Below, one piece after another: positions 1-12,280 of a stretch of DNA of 64,000 bases. Where the stretch lies: the NCBI GenBank assembly GCA_947095535.1, contig OX352774.1, positions 175,086,200-175,150,199 of the forward strand, written 5' to 3'. The position numbers were made by a program, and so were the translations under genes. Position 1 is the first letter of the stretch; each line of letters begins with the position of its first letter. Below the pieces are notes generated by a model. The model searched no databases. It saw nothing but the letters and a program-made list of their open reading frames with translations, and was not told the origin of the DNA. This DNA is from Poecilobothrus nobilitatus. Its lineage: Eukaryota > Arthropoda > Insecta > Diptera > Dolichopodidae.

Positions 1-560
1 ATTAAGCCATGCACGTCCGTCCGTCCGTCCGCACGATAACTCAAAAAATAAAGGAGCTAGGAGGCTGAAATTTTTTTTACGGCACTTTTGCAAAATTGTT
101 AGTTTTGCTATTGGAATCCAACATTTTCGGTCGGCGGGTTCGAGTAGCTGCCATACAATTTCTATCTTTATATAGAAATAACTTAGTATCTATTCAAGCT
201 AGGTTTCTGAAATTTTGCAAATGATGATCAAGTTTTATGGCAACAACTTCTGTAAAATTTGGTTGTGGTGGTGCGGCCGGTTCGGCTAGCTGCCATACAA
301 CTTCTCCGTTTAAATGAAAATAACTCAGTGTCTATTGAAGCTAGGAACCTGAAATTTAGTAAAGAGGTGTCGAGTTATAGGCCAACAACTTTTGTAAAAT
401 TTGGTTGGTCTAGAGCAGCCGGTTCAGGCTTCTTGCACCTCTTGGAACTTAATGAAGCTAGGCGCAATAGATTCAGGTAGCTGTCATACAACTCCACAAT
501 TTACATAAATATATCTCTGTAGTTCGGTACTAAAACATCTGACTGTTTTTAAAAGATGAT
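1..560 (+). repeat. GTCC-core helitron-like fly repeat, copy 1 (left end outside window)
   Basis: A run of CCGTCCGTCCGTCC near the start is followed by an AACTCAAAAA / GAGCTAG / GCTGAAATTT block. This is the layout of the abundant GTCC-core repeats of flies (DINE-1/helitron-like). After it come diverged tandem monomers marked by AGCTGCCATACAA near 144 and 289 and AGCTGTCATACAA near 479, so the spacing is about 145 and 190 bp. CAAGTTTTAT recurs near 230 and 550. The segment is GC-richer than its surroundings. The open frames inside it (259-480, 556-759) have no recognisable protein and are read as chance ORFs of the repeat. Helitron origin is inferred from family resemblance. Confidence 0.6.
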
Positions 561-1861
561 CAAGTTTTATAGAAACAGGATATATTACGTTCATACGGGT
601 ATCCCAGAGTTGACACATACTCTACTGCACTCTTCCTCGTTTTTTTTTACTTTTCCTGTTTATAGAATAAAAACTACTCGAAATATTAATAATAGTTTTT
701 CATTTGTTCTGTTTATCAATTTCTTTAAAAAAAAAAGTTATCTACGCATAATGCTGTAGCAGTACACTGTGGCACAAAAATAATGATAACATTTTTTATA
801 TTATTTTAGAATTGCAATTTAAAATTGTACATCTCTCACATCAAAAAAAAAGAGAAACAAATATAGAAAAAATGTGAAATAGAATTTCAACCTCGATTTA
901 CGTCGTTAATTGAGTGCCAACAAATATATTTACTAGAAAGCTTTGCAACTTTATAATTTAAAGTACCATCAAATTTTGAGACAAATGTAAGGCGGTTCCA
1001 GTATAATCAAATAATTAGTGGAATGACATCCATTGTTAGTTTTATTTTGCACACTATTGTAATTATATTTAGAATTATACGCGTAAGCGTATACTTGCTT
1101 ATCAAAAGAAAGGGTAACAATATATAAGAATTTCTTATATATATACGTAGTAGTTTTTAAAGAAAATAAACTAACATTTCAATTTCATATTCTTTTGCAA
1201 ATGCAATTGAAATACTTTCAATCATCACAAAAAGAGTAAAAAACAAAGTAACTTTGAAATGTCAAAAAAAGAAAAAAGGAATCACATATTTTCATATCTT
1301 TTCCTTTTTTTTGTTCCTAATTTCTGATGATAAAAAAAAAAAACAAAAATTTTGATTGATGTGCGATTAAAAACAAAAAAAAAGGATTCGTTCCTGCAAG
1401 TTTGTTTTAATTTAATTTGACTCTTAAATGCATTTTTCCACTTTTTCTATTCAAAAAAAAAAAAGGACTATGAAAAGGATTCGGTAGAGAATAATTAATT
1501 TCTTCAAAAAAAAAAAATAGTTTTTAAATGAGATTTTAAGAAAACATCAACAAAAAAATAACGAATTCATTTGAATAAAATTCTTGTATTTAGTGGGGTC
1601 ATTTAAAACATAATTAACAACAAAAAAGATGGTTTTGTTTCCTAAGAGTACCAGATTTGACAATGTTAGTTTTGATACTCCAATTTTAAAGAATTAGAAA
1701 AAAAAGGGATATTAATTGATAAACAATTAAATATTTCTTAGAAAGTATAAATAAAATTAATTTTTTATCCGAGCGCTCTGATTGAACACAAGGTACTTAA
1801 AAAAGCATCAGCTCCCAATAAATTTTTGTTCATGAGATATTTTTAATCAGATATGACACAG
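561..1861. other. AT-rich stretch without recognisable gene
   Basis: Sequence with many A and T runs, including several of nine or more. I see no coding frame, tRNA or clear inverted repeat. Confidence 0.6.
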
Positions 1862-2045
1862 TTTTTTTTTTTCGTAAGGGAGATGGGAATCTTCCAAAGA
1901 CACCAAGAATTCCTACCATACCATACTCTTGGTAGTGTCAAATTCTTACTGAATTTAGTGACTAATACCACCTCCTCCTTTAGTCAATATAATGGAATGA
2001 AACCCCTACCTGCTTATATTGACTAGCGAGTAGGAATAGTTAATT
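1862..2045 (-). repeat. tRNA-headed retroposon (family B), 5'-truncated copy
   Basis: Read on the minus strand, this ends in an oligo-A tail (plus-strand T run 1862-1872). It aligns with the 3' portions of the copies at 56929-57520 and 26887-27290. Shared blocks include GGGAATCTTCCAAAGACACC, a TTGGTAGTGTCA block and ATATAATGG(A/G)ATGAAACCC. The tRNA-like head and the AAT tract of the full copy are absent, as expected for 5' truncation during target-primed reverse transcription. No target-site duplication was found. Confidence 0.7.
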
Positions 2046-4107
2046 TTGATTTGTTCTACTTTTTAATAAATCCAAATGTAATTTTATTTAACTACTTCCA
2101 ATCAAAAGAGTGATCAGAATGAGAAGGAAGATATTTTCATTTCCAATTAAGTAGTTAAAATCATATGAATAAGCATTTTATTCTTTATAATTAAAGATAA
2201 GTTTATTATTCATAAAATTATTTAAATGTTTCAAAGTTTCAGTTAAATAAAGGTAAAAATTACAGTCAATATAAAAAGTAAAAAATATTCAAAATTTAGT
2301 CATATGAGGGGGGGACCAATAGGAATCCATTAAAATTATCATATATATTTAGTTAAATTCAAAAACAAAAGAACACTAGCGCTCTTGAAATTTGATTTTT
2401 AATTGGTTTTTCTTTTACATTTTGTTGAATTAGTCATTGTTACTTTAACCAGGATCAAATGTGATTTACAAATTGAATTTATTTTTTGGTTTTTTCTTTA
2501 TAAAATTTTTTATTTTTTTACAAATTGAGTGCAAACTTCACCTTTTTATTTTTTTTTTTTTTTTTTTGAAGGAGTATAATTTAAAAAGCATTTTTTTGTT
2601 TGTTTTGTTTTGTTTGTACAAACATTCATTCAATATTTGTACTCTTATGTTTATTTATATTTCTTCTTATTTTGTTTTAGAGATTACTTTTAAATATACA
2701 TATATTTATATGTATGCATAATAACATATACAAATAAAAATGTTCTAACCACTTATTCTTTCTTTTTTTTTAAATACATATTTGCTAACATTCCAAGCCT
2801 TAATTTATGATGTTGATGATGATTGTGGTGATGGTAATGGTGCTCCAACAAATAAGAAATCCAAAGAAATTAAATCAAAATAAAAACAACAAAAAGACCA
2901 AAAAAAAAACAAAAATGAAAAACAAGGAAAAAATAAAATATTTCTAGAATAAGAGAAAAAAAAAAATAAAAATGAAAATGTAATGGAAAAACCACAGCAG
3001 GATATACCGAGGACACCTATAGAGAGAATGAGTGGTTTCTTATGTTATTTAGTTGGTTTATTTGTGGTCTATAAATATCATCATAATCATTATCATCATC
3101 GTCATCATCGTCATCATCTTCATCTATAATTTTACAAAAAAAAGAAAATGAAAACCCTGTTTGTTATATATAAATAAGAACAGTTATAGAAACATATAGA
3201 AAAACAAAAAACAACTGTTTGTCCTTTATCGTTAATAACTGTAAACAAAAATAAATTCAAATATTAAAAGTAAAGTAAGAGAAATTTTTTTTTTTTTTTT
3301 TTTTTTAAGAATCATAGTAAGTGTATTATTATTATAAGGATGATTACTTACTATTACAAGGATGAAAAAAAAGAAAATTGTTCAGTATTTCACGTTGAAA
3401 TCTACTTATCCTTTTATCACAAAAATTTCCATTATCAACATCATGGGTAAAATTCCGTAAAGTAATCGAGATCAATCAAAGTTTGTATATTATTCTATGT
3501 ATATACTATCTATACTCTCTGGGTCTTTAAAAGAACAAGCTTCACCAACTCTAGGACTAACTAAAAGAAATCTACAACTTTAAGTTCAAATCTATATCAA
3601 GTCAAATATTATATTTAAATATAAACTGTCATTTCATTGGTTAATGTGATATTACGGTAACACACCCAATTTCAAAATTATTATCATTATCATTATTATA
3701 ACTAATTTCAATCATTAACATATGATTTTTTATGTTAGTTATTTAGTAATCATTATCATTAATATCATAACCATTATCGTAATAACAGTATTTTGTGCTA
3801 AAAGTATTCAATATTTTACCTACAGTTTTTGAATTTTTTTTTTTTTTTTTGATGTACTGCCAAATACAGAATTTCCGAATGGATTTTCATTTACTATATT
3901 TAAACAAACATATAAATTTTATTCTCTTATATACAGTTGTGGACAAAAAATTTTTATATAGAAAATATATTTAACTTATATTTGTAATATAATAGAAGAA
4001 ATTTATTTTAGGTGTTAAATTCAATCAATTTAATTCAAAAAGTACAGGAACTTCTAGTTTGTAGAAGTTAGGAAGTAGGAACTAGTTAACATAGAATTAA
4101 GAAATAG
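2046..4107. other. AT-rich stretch with ATC/GAT microsatellites
   Basis: Holds homopolymer runs such as T19 at about 3288, a GATGTTGATGATGATTG-type tract near 2809, and the ATC tract listed separately. The open frame at 2461-2721 is a poly-T artefact rich in F, L and Y. Confidence 0.6.
3077..3126. repeat. (ATC)n microsatellite, imperfect
   Basis: Repeated ATC units with CGTC interruptions (ATCATCGTCATCATCGTC). Confidence 0.85.
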
Positions 4108-4608
4108 CTTATTGCTTGGTGTTCCGCATAAGAGTACACATATTACGGGAGGTGATTTTTGAGATTAAAACTAGAAAAAAATTGTACAGGTGGAGGATGT
4201 CTATTATTAGTCCTTTTCGAGATATTGGGACTTTAATGTTTCACATTATTAATTGCCAGATAGCTCTTCAGTCACATGATTTTAATACAGTATTTTTTAA
4301 AGAAAAGACTTTAGATTTAAAAAAAATATGTAAAAACATTTAAAAATGTAATTACTCCAATACAATAAATTCTTCAGCAGATGAAATCTTAAAGAATTAG
4401 CTTTCAAACAACACTAGATTAACTTCTGTGGAGCATGTGACTGAAGAGCTATTCGGCCATTTATATAATATAAAACAAAAAAACATAAAAGTCAATATAT
4501 CTTGAAAAGGAATAATAATAGACCTACCTCCCTCACTAATTTTTTTCTAGTTTTATTCTCTGCAATCATCTCCTGAAATATTTGCACTCTTATGTGGAAC
4601 ACGCTGTA
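4108..4608. mobile_element. Fold-back MITE with arms of about 165 bp
   Basis: The left arm (4119-4278) and right arm (4434-4602) are diverged reverse complements over their whole length. Left blocks GTGTTCCGCATAAGAGT, AAAACTAGAAAAAAATT, TCTATTATTAGTCCTTTTC and TAGCTCTTCAGTCACATG each have a near-identical complement on the right. About 155 bp of unrelated spacer separates the arms. The outer right end reads GTTATACAGCGTGTTCC in complement, like the terminal repeats of Tc1/mariner-type MITEs with TA targets. The open frame at 4116-4343 lies in the left arm and spacer and is taken as coincidental. Mariner affiliation is inferred; the inverted repeat is directly visible. Confidence 0.75.
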
Positions 4609-7227
4609 TAACAAATATGGGGTACATATAATATAATGTTTGTGTCTTATAATCTTGTCAAATATCTATAATCGAACAGCTCAACAACTCAGTAAAAGAA
4701 TAAAATTAATGATTTAGGAAACAGAAGTGTCTCCATTTGAAGAAAGTTGAAAAGGAAATTTATTGCGAATTATTTGTTAGCTTGTTAATTTAAGAATGAA
4801 TTTTCTCCTCATCGAATAAGTAATTTTAAAATGCATTTCTCATATTTGTAGTCGCATAACAAAAAAATGTTTAGCAAAACCAAAAAAACAAGGGATTTTC
4901 AAAAAATGTATTTTAAAAAAAAGATATTTTTGAAAAAAGAAAATTTTATAAAAGAACATTTCGTCGAGCCTTTAATGAAGAACCAGTTTTAAATTAATTA
5001 AAATTTTTATTAATCAGAATCATACAAAAGATCTGGCAACTTTATTATTATTAAGCGCGACTCAACAAATACGTTATACTATAATTTTTTTAACATTATA
5101 TCAAAAAAAAATTTCCATCACTGTAAGTTAATGTTTATTAGCGATGGAGTTTTTTTTTTCTTTTGGTTTTAAAATTATTTAAAGATAGGGAGGTACTTTA
5201 TTTTAAATATGGCAGGGCAGATATGATGTTAGTATTAGCCAAACATCATAAATCTCTAATAATGTTAAATATATAAATATAGATGCAAACGTGTATTTAT
5301 ATACTTAGTAATACCTGAAATTCTAGGCAAAAATCGACAAAATAAAAATGTAATATACTCAAATCTTACATGGACGTAACAAAAAATGATTTTAATTTTT
5401 TTTTCTTTTTTTTTAAGATTTTTATGTTGCTATTTCTTTTTTTCTTATTCGACAAATAGAAAAAGAAAGAAAACATAAAAATTAAAATAGCAAACCAAAA
5501 AAAAAAAAAAAAAAAACAAAAAATAAACACAAATTTCAACTCTGTTATGTTGTGTATTTTGTCTGACATTTAATTTTTGGATTTTAATTGGATACTCAGC
5601 GGTTGGCATCAAGAATATTTTTCTATGTTTTCATTTCTGTTTTAACGTTTTCCTTTTTTTTTTTATGAAATGAAATGGCAAAAAAAAAAAACAGTTTTAA
5701 AATAGAAAAATAATATTTAGCGTTACTTACAACATTTTATATTGATGTTTATTTAAAGGGTATAAATAATACTGCGACTTTTTGATGTAAATCTATTACC
5801 CTCCCTTTAGTACTACGTATTGTAGATTTTACCTCCACTTATAATACTCATAAAGTCCTCTAAGAAACTAAAGATGTGTAGTGGGTTTATTGCTGTTACG
5901 TCATCTTCGGTAAAAAAATATGCTCTTAGGTGCACATATTTTGCTCAGAGTAAAGCTCAGCAGTTTTTTAGTATGCATATTCTGAAGATTCTTCTTCTCC
6001 CTGAGAATCATGTGACAAATTCTATAGTTATCTAAATAAATAACTTGAATATATTCGTATAAACATTCAATAATTATTACTCCTGAATTGTAACTTTGTA
6101 CTATATGAAATGCTATAAAATCTTAAATAGAAAAGGACTTCATAGGCTTTACGCATTGAAATTGTAAAACTGTTAAATTTTATTAATTTAATTATAGATA
6201 AATTAAATTTAATAAAAATAACTTAAATATATAAAGCGCCACTCGTCGAATTTCAAAATGCTTGTTAGTTAATCTTCATAGCCCCGTTTTTTTATTACTA
6301 TCTCTTCTTTTTTCTCCATCATTTACTTTTGAGACCCCATTCGTCTTCAGAAAATTTCTTCTACAAAACCATATTTTAAACTTTTCTATTGACTTTTAAA
6401 CACGACTTATTTCGACTTTTACGAAGTTTTTTATGTATTTTGATTCGAATTCTTTTATTATGCAGGTTAAATTTTTTTGTTGACTGAAATATGATTCCTA
6501 AAGTTAGCAACTGATTTTTAATAAAAATTTGATTATTTTTCAACTCGGACAATATCAATTTCTTAATAAAAAAAAAATAAAATACAATTAAATACTGGAA
6601 AATTTTTTTGTTTTTTTTGTTTTTTTTTTAAATAAGTTTGATTTAAAAACCTCCCATTCATCATTTAAAAACACATTTATTGAGATTTTGTGTAGGCGAA
6701 TTATAAGTGATTTGTGGGTTATAGTAAATGAAGTATGTATATTTGAATTTAAAAATTTAGGGGCTGTCGTTATCATAATTTGGAATTTAAAAAAACTTTT
6801 GCACTTCAGTTAAAAAAAAAAAAAAATCTTTTGAAATATGTAATTAAAAAAAAAATTTTCAATTTATAACATTGTAAATTGGTTTTACAAAATTGTAAGG
6901 TGGCAACGTAAGTAGATAATTTTCTATTTTACTTTATTTTTTTTTTTTTTTCAAAGCAAATTTAAGATTAAAAAAACTTTAAATAAACATTTTAAAAAAT
7001 TGAATTAATATTGTAACAAAATGTAGGCTCATTAAATACTGAATAGATTCAATTTTAAGAGTTTTATTTTTTTAAACCTACACTTTTTTTATTATTTAAT
7101 TATTTATAATTTTTGAATATAAAATAAGGTCAATTTTTATTTAAAAGGTAAAAAAAATTATAAAATTTTTCTTATTTAGTATTCATTTTAAACTTCGTTT
7201 CATTTTCCCAGTAGCCAGAAGAGATAT
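4609..7227. other. AT-rich stretch without recognisable gene
   Basis: Long A/T runs, for example A20 at about 5497. The ORFs at 5366-5569, 6376-6558 and 6588-6776 are rich in K, F, I and N with no motif. A slightly GC-richer patch lies at 5870-6010, without a long frame. Confidence 0.6.
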
Positions 7228-7357
7228 TGGGTCGAATGCATAAAACTAAGCTTAAACTCAAACTTCACTTTTTCAAACAAAAATAACGCTTCAACTCGTA
7301 GGTTTTGGTTAAAAAATAGAAATTTGAGTTCAAGCTCAGTTTTATACATTTGACCCA
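7228..7357. mobile_element. Palindromic mini-MITE, full copy
   Basis: The left arm begins TGGGTCGAATGCATAAAACT and continues through AAGCTTAAACTCAAA. The right arm, reverse-complemented, begins TGGGTCAAATGTATAAAACT and continues through GAGCTTGAACTCAAA. The near-perfect terminal inverted repeats are about 38 bp in a 130-bp element. Related copies occur immediately downstream and at 51455-51580, so it is a dispersed family. No transposase relation could be read. Confidence 0.75.
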
Positions 7358-7495
7358 TTGCGTCAAATACATAAAACTGAGCTGGAATGCTATTGCATAA
7401 AAGTGAGGAGGAACTTCAACCTAATGGGTCAAATGCATAAAAATGAGCTTGAACTCAAATCTACTTTATAAAACCAAATCTACACTTGACCTCCA
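7358..7495. mobile_element. Two partial mini-MITE copies in tandem
   Basis: GTCAAATACATAAAACTGAGCT at 7362 and TGGGTCAAATGCATAAAAAT at 7425 repeat the left half of the 7228-7357 element. They look like nested or recombined half-copies. Confidence 0.6.
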
Positions 7496-8009
7496 TTCGA
7501 TCCCTTAATTATTATCTTGCGAGAGTGTAATAACAAACATCAAATTACGATATGTGTGACGTATGGAGCGTTTTTACTATGAAAATATTTCATTTATCAA
7601 CTCTAAAAAATAATTTTTGTTAAATTTTTTTCCAATTTTTAATTTAATTTTAAATTAAAAAAAAAAAACTAAACAACATGTTATGTCCGAACAAAAATTT
7701 AGGAAATGACTGTTGCGGACTACTTTTTTTTATTTTTCGCCATTTTAAAATATATGGAATGTCAAATTATATAAATATGACAATATCAAGCTAAAAGAGA
7801 TTAAAATAGTTGGAAAAATATAATTGTATAGTCGAAAATGTGTTATGTATTTATGACGATCTTGCTAGTAGTATCTGATCTGGTTGCGCAGAGTTAAAAA
7901 TATAGATTCTATTGAGATAATAAATTAAAAATCTCTTAAGTAAAGTTTTAATGAAATTATCCTTTTTAGCACATTTCCAAAAAAATTTTGAAAAAATGTG
8001 TCTATTAGC
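7496..8009. other. AT-rich stretch preceding the GTCC-core repeat
   Basis: No recognisable feature until about 7850. The minus-strand frame at 7851-8060 reads through the GTCC tract (residues DRRTDG), typical of this repeat and not of a gene. Confidence 0.5.
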
Positions 8010-8800
8010 TTCACTCTCTCCGTCCGTCCTTCTGTCCGTCTGTTTACAAAACGTCCACACCTCTATCTTCTTTTAAAGATAGAAAAAAAAATTTCAACCA
8101 GTACATCTCATAAAAAAATTAATGTTGTAGAACAACTTTTCTATCCTACTTTGAAAAAGCCCTATTTTTAAATGCGTATATATCTCATCTTCTAGTTAAC
8201 ATTTTTTCAATCTGAAAACGCCATTCGTCACCAATTTTTTTTTAGCTTTGTAAATCAATATCAAAATTATACATTTTTTTTTTAAAATTTAGTATTTAAA
8301 TTTACCGCTATATGCGAAACCCAAAATATGCATCTTTTTCTACCTTCATAATTCTGGCACGCTTTTAGATAGGGACTTAAAATTTTGAAGTAAGAAACTA
8401 CTTTTAGAATTAGTATAAGTTTCCTCAGAAAATTTGTTTGGGCCACCCGCTGTTTATGAGCTATTAGGGCTCAAAAATTCAAAATTTGATATTTTTAAAC
8501 ACCTATAACTAAGGACCTGTACAAATTTTTCTTCGGTAAGACATAAAAATTAAAGCATTAGTAATATAATTTTACGTGTGTTAACAGTTTTTCTTAGTTA
8601 TAAAGGGTTCCGAACTTACAGCCCCCCGAAAAAAAATCCTATTTTCACATTTTTTCTTATATGAAATTTTCAAATTTTGGTGTAAGTCTTCTTCTAAATT
8701 GTTTGTATTACCGTTGGATTACATTCTGCCTTGTTTTTAAGATTTTTCATTTATCAATTTTAATGTTTTGTATAAAAATATTCAACATTTTTTACACCTA
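8010..8800 (+). repeat. GTCC-core helitron-like repeat, copy 2, abutting the satellite
   Basis: Contains CCGTCCGTCCTTCTGTCCGT, then blocks shared in order with the copy at 54833-55650: GAAAACGCCA (8215), TTTACCG with TATGCGAAAC (about 8305), a GACTTAAAATTTTGA-like block (8370), and a CACCCGCTGTTTATGAGCT block (8446; the other copy has CACCTCCTGTTTAGGAGCT). Orientation matches the other GTCC-core copies. It ends about 40 bp before the satellite. Confidence 0.6.
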
Positions 8801-8820
8801 TACCAACCAGGTGAATACAT

Positions 8821-8842
8821 AATATATATATATATATATATA
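8821..8842. repeat. (AT)n microsatellite at the left edge of the satellite
   Basis: An uninterrupted AT run directly before the first satellite monomer. Confidence 0.9.
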
Positions 8843-9331
8843 AATAATAAAAGACAAGTTGCTGCTGCTGAGTAGCGTGCCCTACTGTTATGTTAAATGT
8901 TAATTTAACAAATGTTATATTATGAAAAGAAAGAAACGTACATCTGATATTTACCCATATAACAGATAGAAAACAATAAATATGATAATGTTATGCTATG
9001 AAATGAAAGAAAAAACAAGGCAGTGTAGAAATCAAAGTTTTTAGAGGGTCGTATTTTTAAGTAGAACATTATAAAATTGCAATAATATTTTTATTTAAAT
9101 TTTGCTAAGTAACATTTTCTTAATTTTTTAAAAATTTTGCCATAATATAGTACAATTTTAGAATCAGAAGTTTAGCCCATAATATAGATATATGAATAAA
9201 AATATAGGTATACATATATTAGATTTATTATAGATTTATTAATTTTTATATAGGCAACAGTTATTTATATGAATGAATGGACGCTAAACATAAACGAACA
9301 AAAAAAAAATTCAGAATGTTCTATAGGTTAT
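8841..9331. repeat. Satellite monomer A1
   Basis: The first type A monomer. The header reads AAAAGACAAGTTGCTGCTGC. It carries one copy of the ATCTGATAT...ATAACAGAT hairpin module (8942-8967). It differs slightly from later A monomers, as expected at an array edge. Confidence 0.9.
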
Positions 9332-9834
9332 CTAAATATCTAAATATAATAAAAGACAAGTTGCTGCTGCTGAGTAGCGTGCCCTACTGTTGTGTTAAAT
9401 GTTAATTTAACAAATGTTATACTATGAAAAGAAAGAAACGTACATCTGATATTTAGTCATATAACAGATAGAAAACAATAAATATTATAATGTTATGCTA
9501 TGAAATGAAAGAAAAAACAAGGCAGTGTAGAAATCAAAGTTTTTAGAGGGTCGTATTTTTAAGTAGAACATTATAAAATTGCAATAATATTTTTATTTAA
9601 ATTTTGCTAAGTAACATTTTCTTAATTTTTTAAAAATTTTGCCATAATATAGTACAATTTTAGAATCAGAAGTTTAGCCCATAATATAGATATATGAATA
9701 AAAATATAGGTATACATATATTAGATTTATTATAGATTTATTAATTTTTATATAGGCAACAGTTATTTATATGAATGAATGGACGGTAAACATAAACGAA
9801 CAAAAAAAAAATTCAGAATGTTCTATAGGTTATA
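9332..9834. repeat. Satellite monomer A2 (starts higher-order block 1)
   Basis: Type A, 503 bp. It is followed directly by type B monomers after GGTTAT. Confidence 0.9.
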
Positions 9835-10514
9835 ATTTATATTTTTTAAATAGACCTGATGTATAAATTTAATATTTAAAAATAATAACAGAAAACAAAA
9901 AAAAAAAGTAAAATGTAATACTGCGAAGGAAAATAAAAACGAATAGAAAAAAAAGAGAACAAAAATGTTACTTTGATTGTTTTTAAATATTTTTAAAGAA
10001 AAAAAGAACTATTAAAATGTTATGATTTTGAAAGAAAAAAACATACGTCTGATATTTACGTACCTACATAACAGATAGAAAAAGGAAAAACAAAAATGTT
10101 ATGCTATGAAAAGAACGAAAAGTCCATCTGATATTGAGGTACATAACAGATAGAAAAAAAGAAATATCAAAATGTTATGCTATGAAAAGAAAGAAAAAAC
10201 AAGGCAGTGTATAAATCAAAGTTTTTAAAGGTTCGGATTTTTAAGTAGAACATTATAAAATTGCAATAATATTTTTATTTAAATTTTGCTAAGTAACATT
10301 TTCTTAATTTTTTAAAAATTTTGCCATAATATAGTACAATTTTAGAATCAGAAGTTTAGCCCATAATATAGATATATGAATAAAAATATGGGTATACATA
10401 TATTAGATTTATTATAGATTTATTAATTTTTATATAGGAACAGTTATTTATATGAATGAATGGACGGTAAACATAAACGAACAAAAAAAAAATTCAGAAT
10501 GTTCTATAGGTTAT
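9835..10514. repeat. Satellite monomer B1
   Basis: Type B, 680 bp, opening AATTTATATTTTTTAAATAG. It contains two ATCTG/CAGAT hairpin modules. Confidence 0.9.
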
Positions 10515-11195
10515 AATTTATATTTTTTAAATAGACTGATGTATAAATTTAATATTTAAAAAAAATAACAGAAAACAAAAAAAAAAAGTAAAATGTAATA
10601 CTGCGAAGAAAAATAAAAACGAATAGAAAAAAAAGAGAACAAAAATGTTACTTTGATTGTTTTTAAATATTTTTAAAGAAAAAAAGAACTATTAAAATGT
10701 TATGATTTTGAAAAAAAAAAACATACGTCTGATATTTACGTACCTACATAACAGATAGAAAAAGGAAAAAAAAAAATGTTATGCTATGAAAAGAACGAAA
10801 AGTCTATCTGATATTGAGGTACATAACAGATAGAAAAAAAGAAATATCAAAATATTATGCTATGAAAAGAAAGAAAAAACAAGGCAGTGTATAAATCAAA
10901 GTTTTTAAAGGTTCGGATTTTTAAGTAGAACATTATAAAATTGCAATAATATTTTTATTTAAATTTTGCTAAGTAACATTTTCTTAATTTTTTAAAAATT
11001 TTGCCATAATATAGTACAATTTTAGAATCAGAAGTTTAGCCCATAATATAGATATATGAATTAAAATATGGGTATACATATATTAGATTTATTATAGATT
11101 TATTAATTTTTATATAGGCAACAGTTATTTATATGAATGAATGGACGCTAAACATAAACGAACAAAAAAAAAATTCAGAATGTTCTATAGGTTAT
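10515..11195. repeat. Satellite monomer B2
   Basis: Type B, 681 bp, almost identical to B1 apart from point changes and A-run length changes. Confidence 0.9.
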
Positions 11196-11876
11196 AATTT
11201 ATATTTTTTAAATAGACTGATGTATAAATTTAATATTTAAAAAAAATAACAGAAAACAAAAAAAAAAAAGAAAATGTAATACTGCGAAGAAAAATAAAAA
11301 CGAATAGAAAAAAAAGAGAACAAAAATGTTACTTTGATTGTTTTTAAATATTTTTAAAGAAAAAAAGAACTATTAAAATGTTATGATTTTGAAAGAAAAA
11401 AACATACGTCTGATATTTACGTACCTACATAACAGATAGAAAAAGGAAAAAAAAAAATGTTATGCTATGAAAAGAACGAAAAGTCCATCTGATATTGAGG
11501 TACATAACAGATAGAAAAAAAGAAATATCAAAATGTTATGCTATGAAAAGAAAGAAAAAACAAGGCAGTGTATAAATCAAAGTTTTTAAAGGTTCGGATT
11601 TTTAAGTAGAACATTATAAAATTGCAATAATATTTTTATTTAAATTTTGCTAAGTAACATTTTCTTAATTTTTTAAAAATTTTGCCATAATATAGTACAA
11701 TTTTAGAATCAGAAGTTTAGCCCATAATATAGATATATGAATAAAAATATGGGTATACATATATTAGATTTATTATAGATTTATTCATTTTTATATAGGC
11801 AACAGTTATTTATATGAATGAATGGACGCTAAACATAAACGAACAAAAAAAAAATTCAGAATGTTCTATAGGTTAT
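11196..11876. repeat. Satellite monomer B3
   Basis: Type B, 681 bp. Its right end switches to an A header (GGTTATCTAAATATCTAAAT), marking the end of higher-order block 1. Confidence 0.9.
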
Positions 11877-12280
11877 CTAAATATCTAAATATAATAAAAG
11901 ACAAGTTGCTGCTGCTGAGTAGCGTGCCCTACTGTTGTGTTAAATGTTAATTTAACAAATGTTATACTATGAAAAGAAAGAAACGTACATCTGATATTTA
12001 GTCATATAACAGATAGAAAACAATAAATATTATAATGTTATGCTATGAAATGAAAGAAAAAACAAGGCAGTGTAGATATCAAAGTTTTTAGAGGGTCGTA
12101 TTTTTAAGTAGAACATTATAAAATTGCAATAATATTTTTATTTAAATTTTGCTAAGTAACATTTTCTTAATTTTTTAAAAATTTTGCCATAATATAGTAC
12201 AATTTTAGAATCAGAAGTTTAGCCCATAATATAGATATATGAATAAAAATATAGGTATACATATATTAGATTTATTATAG
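11877..12280. repeat. Satellite monomer A3, internally shortened
   Basis: A type A monomer lacking about 100 bp at its 3' end. TTTATTATAG is joined directly to the next header ATCTAAATAT, an unequal-exchange scar. Confidence 0.9.

Noticed and set aside
2461..2721. 86-codon open frame
   Set aside because: Consists of translated T runs; composition is F, L, Y and I only. Frames of 60-100 codons are expected by chance in this much AT-rich sequence. The same reasoning applies to most frames not listed as features.
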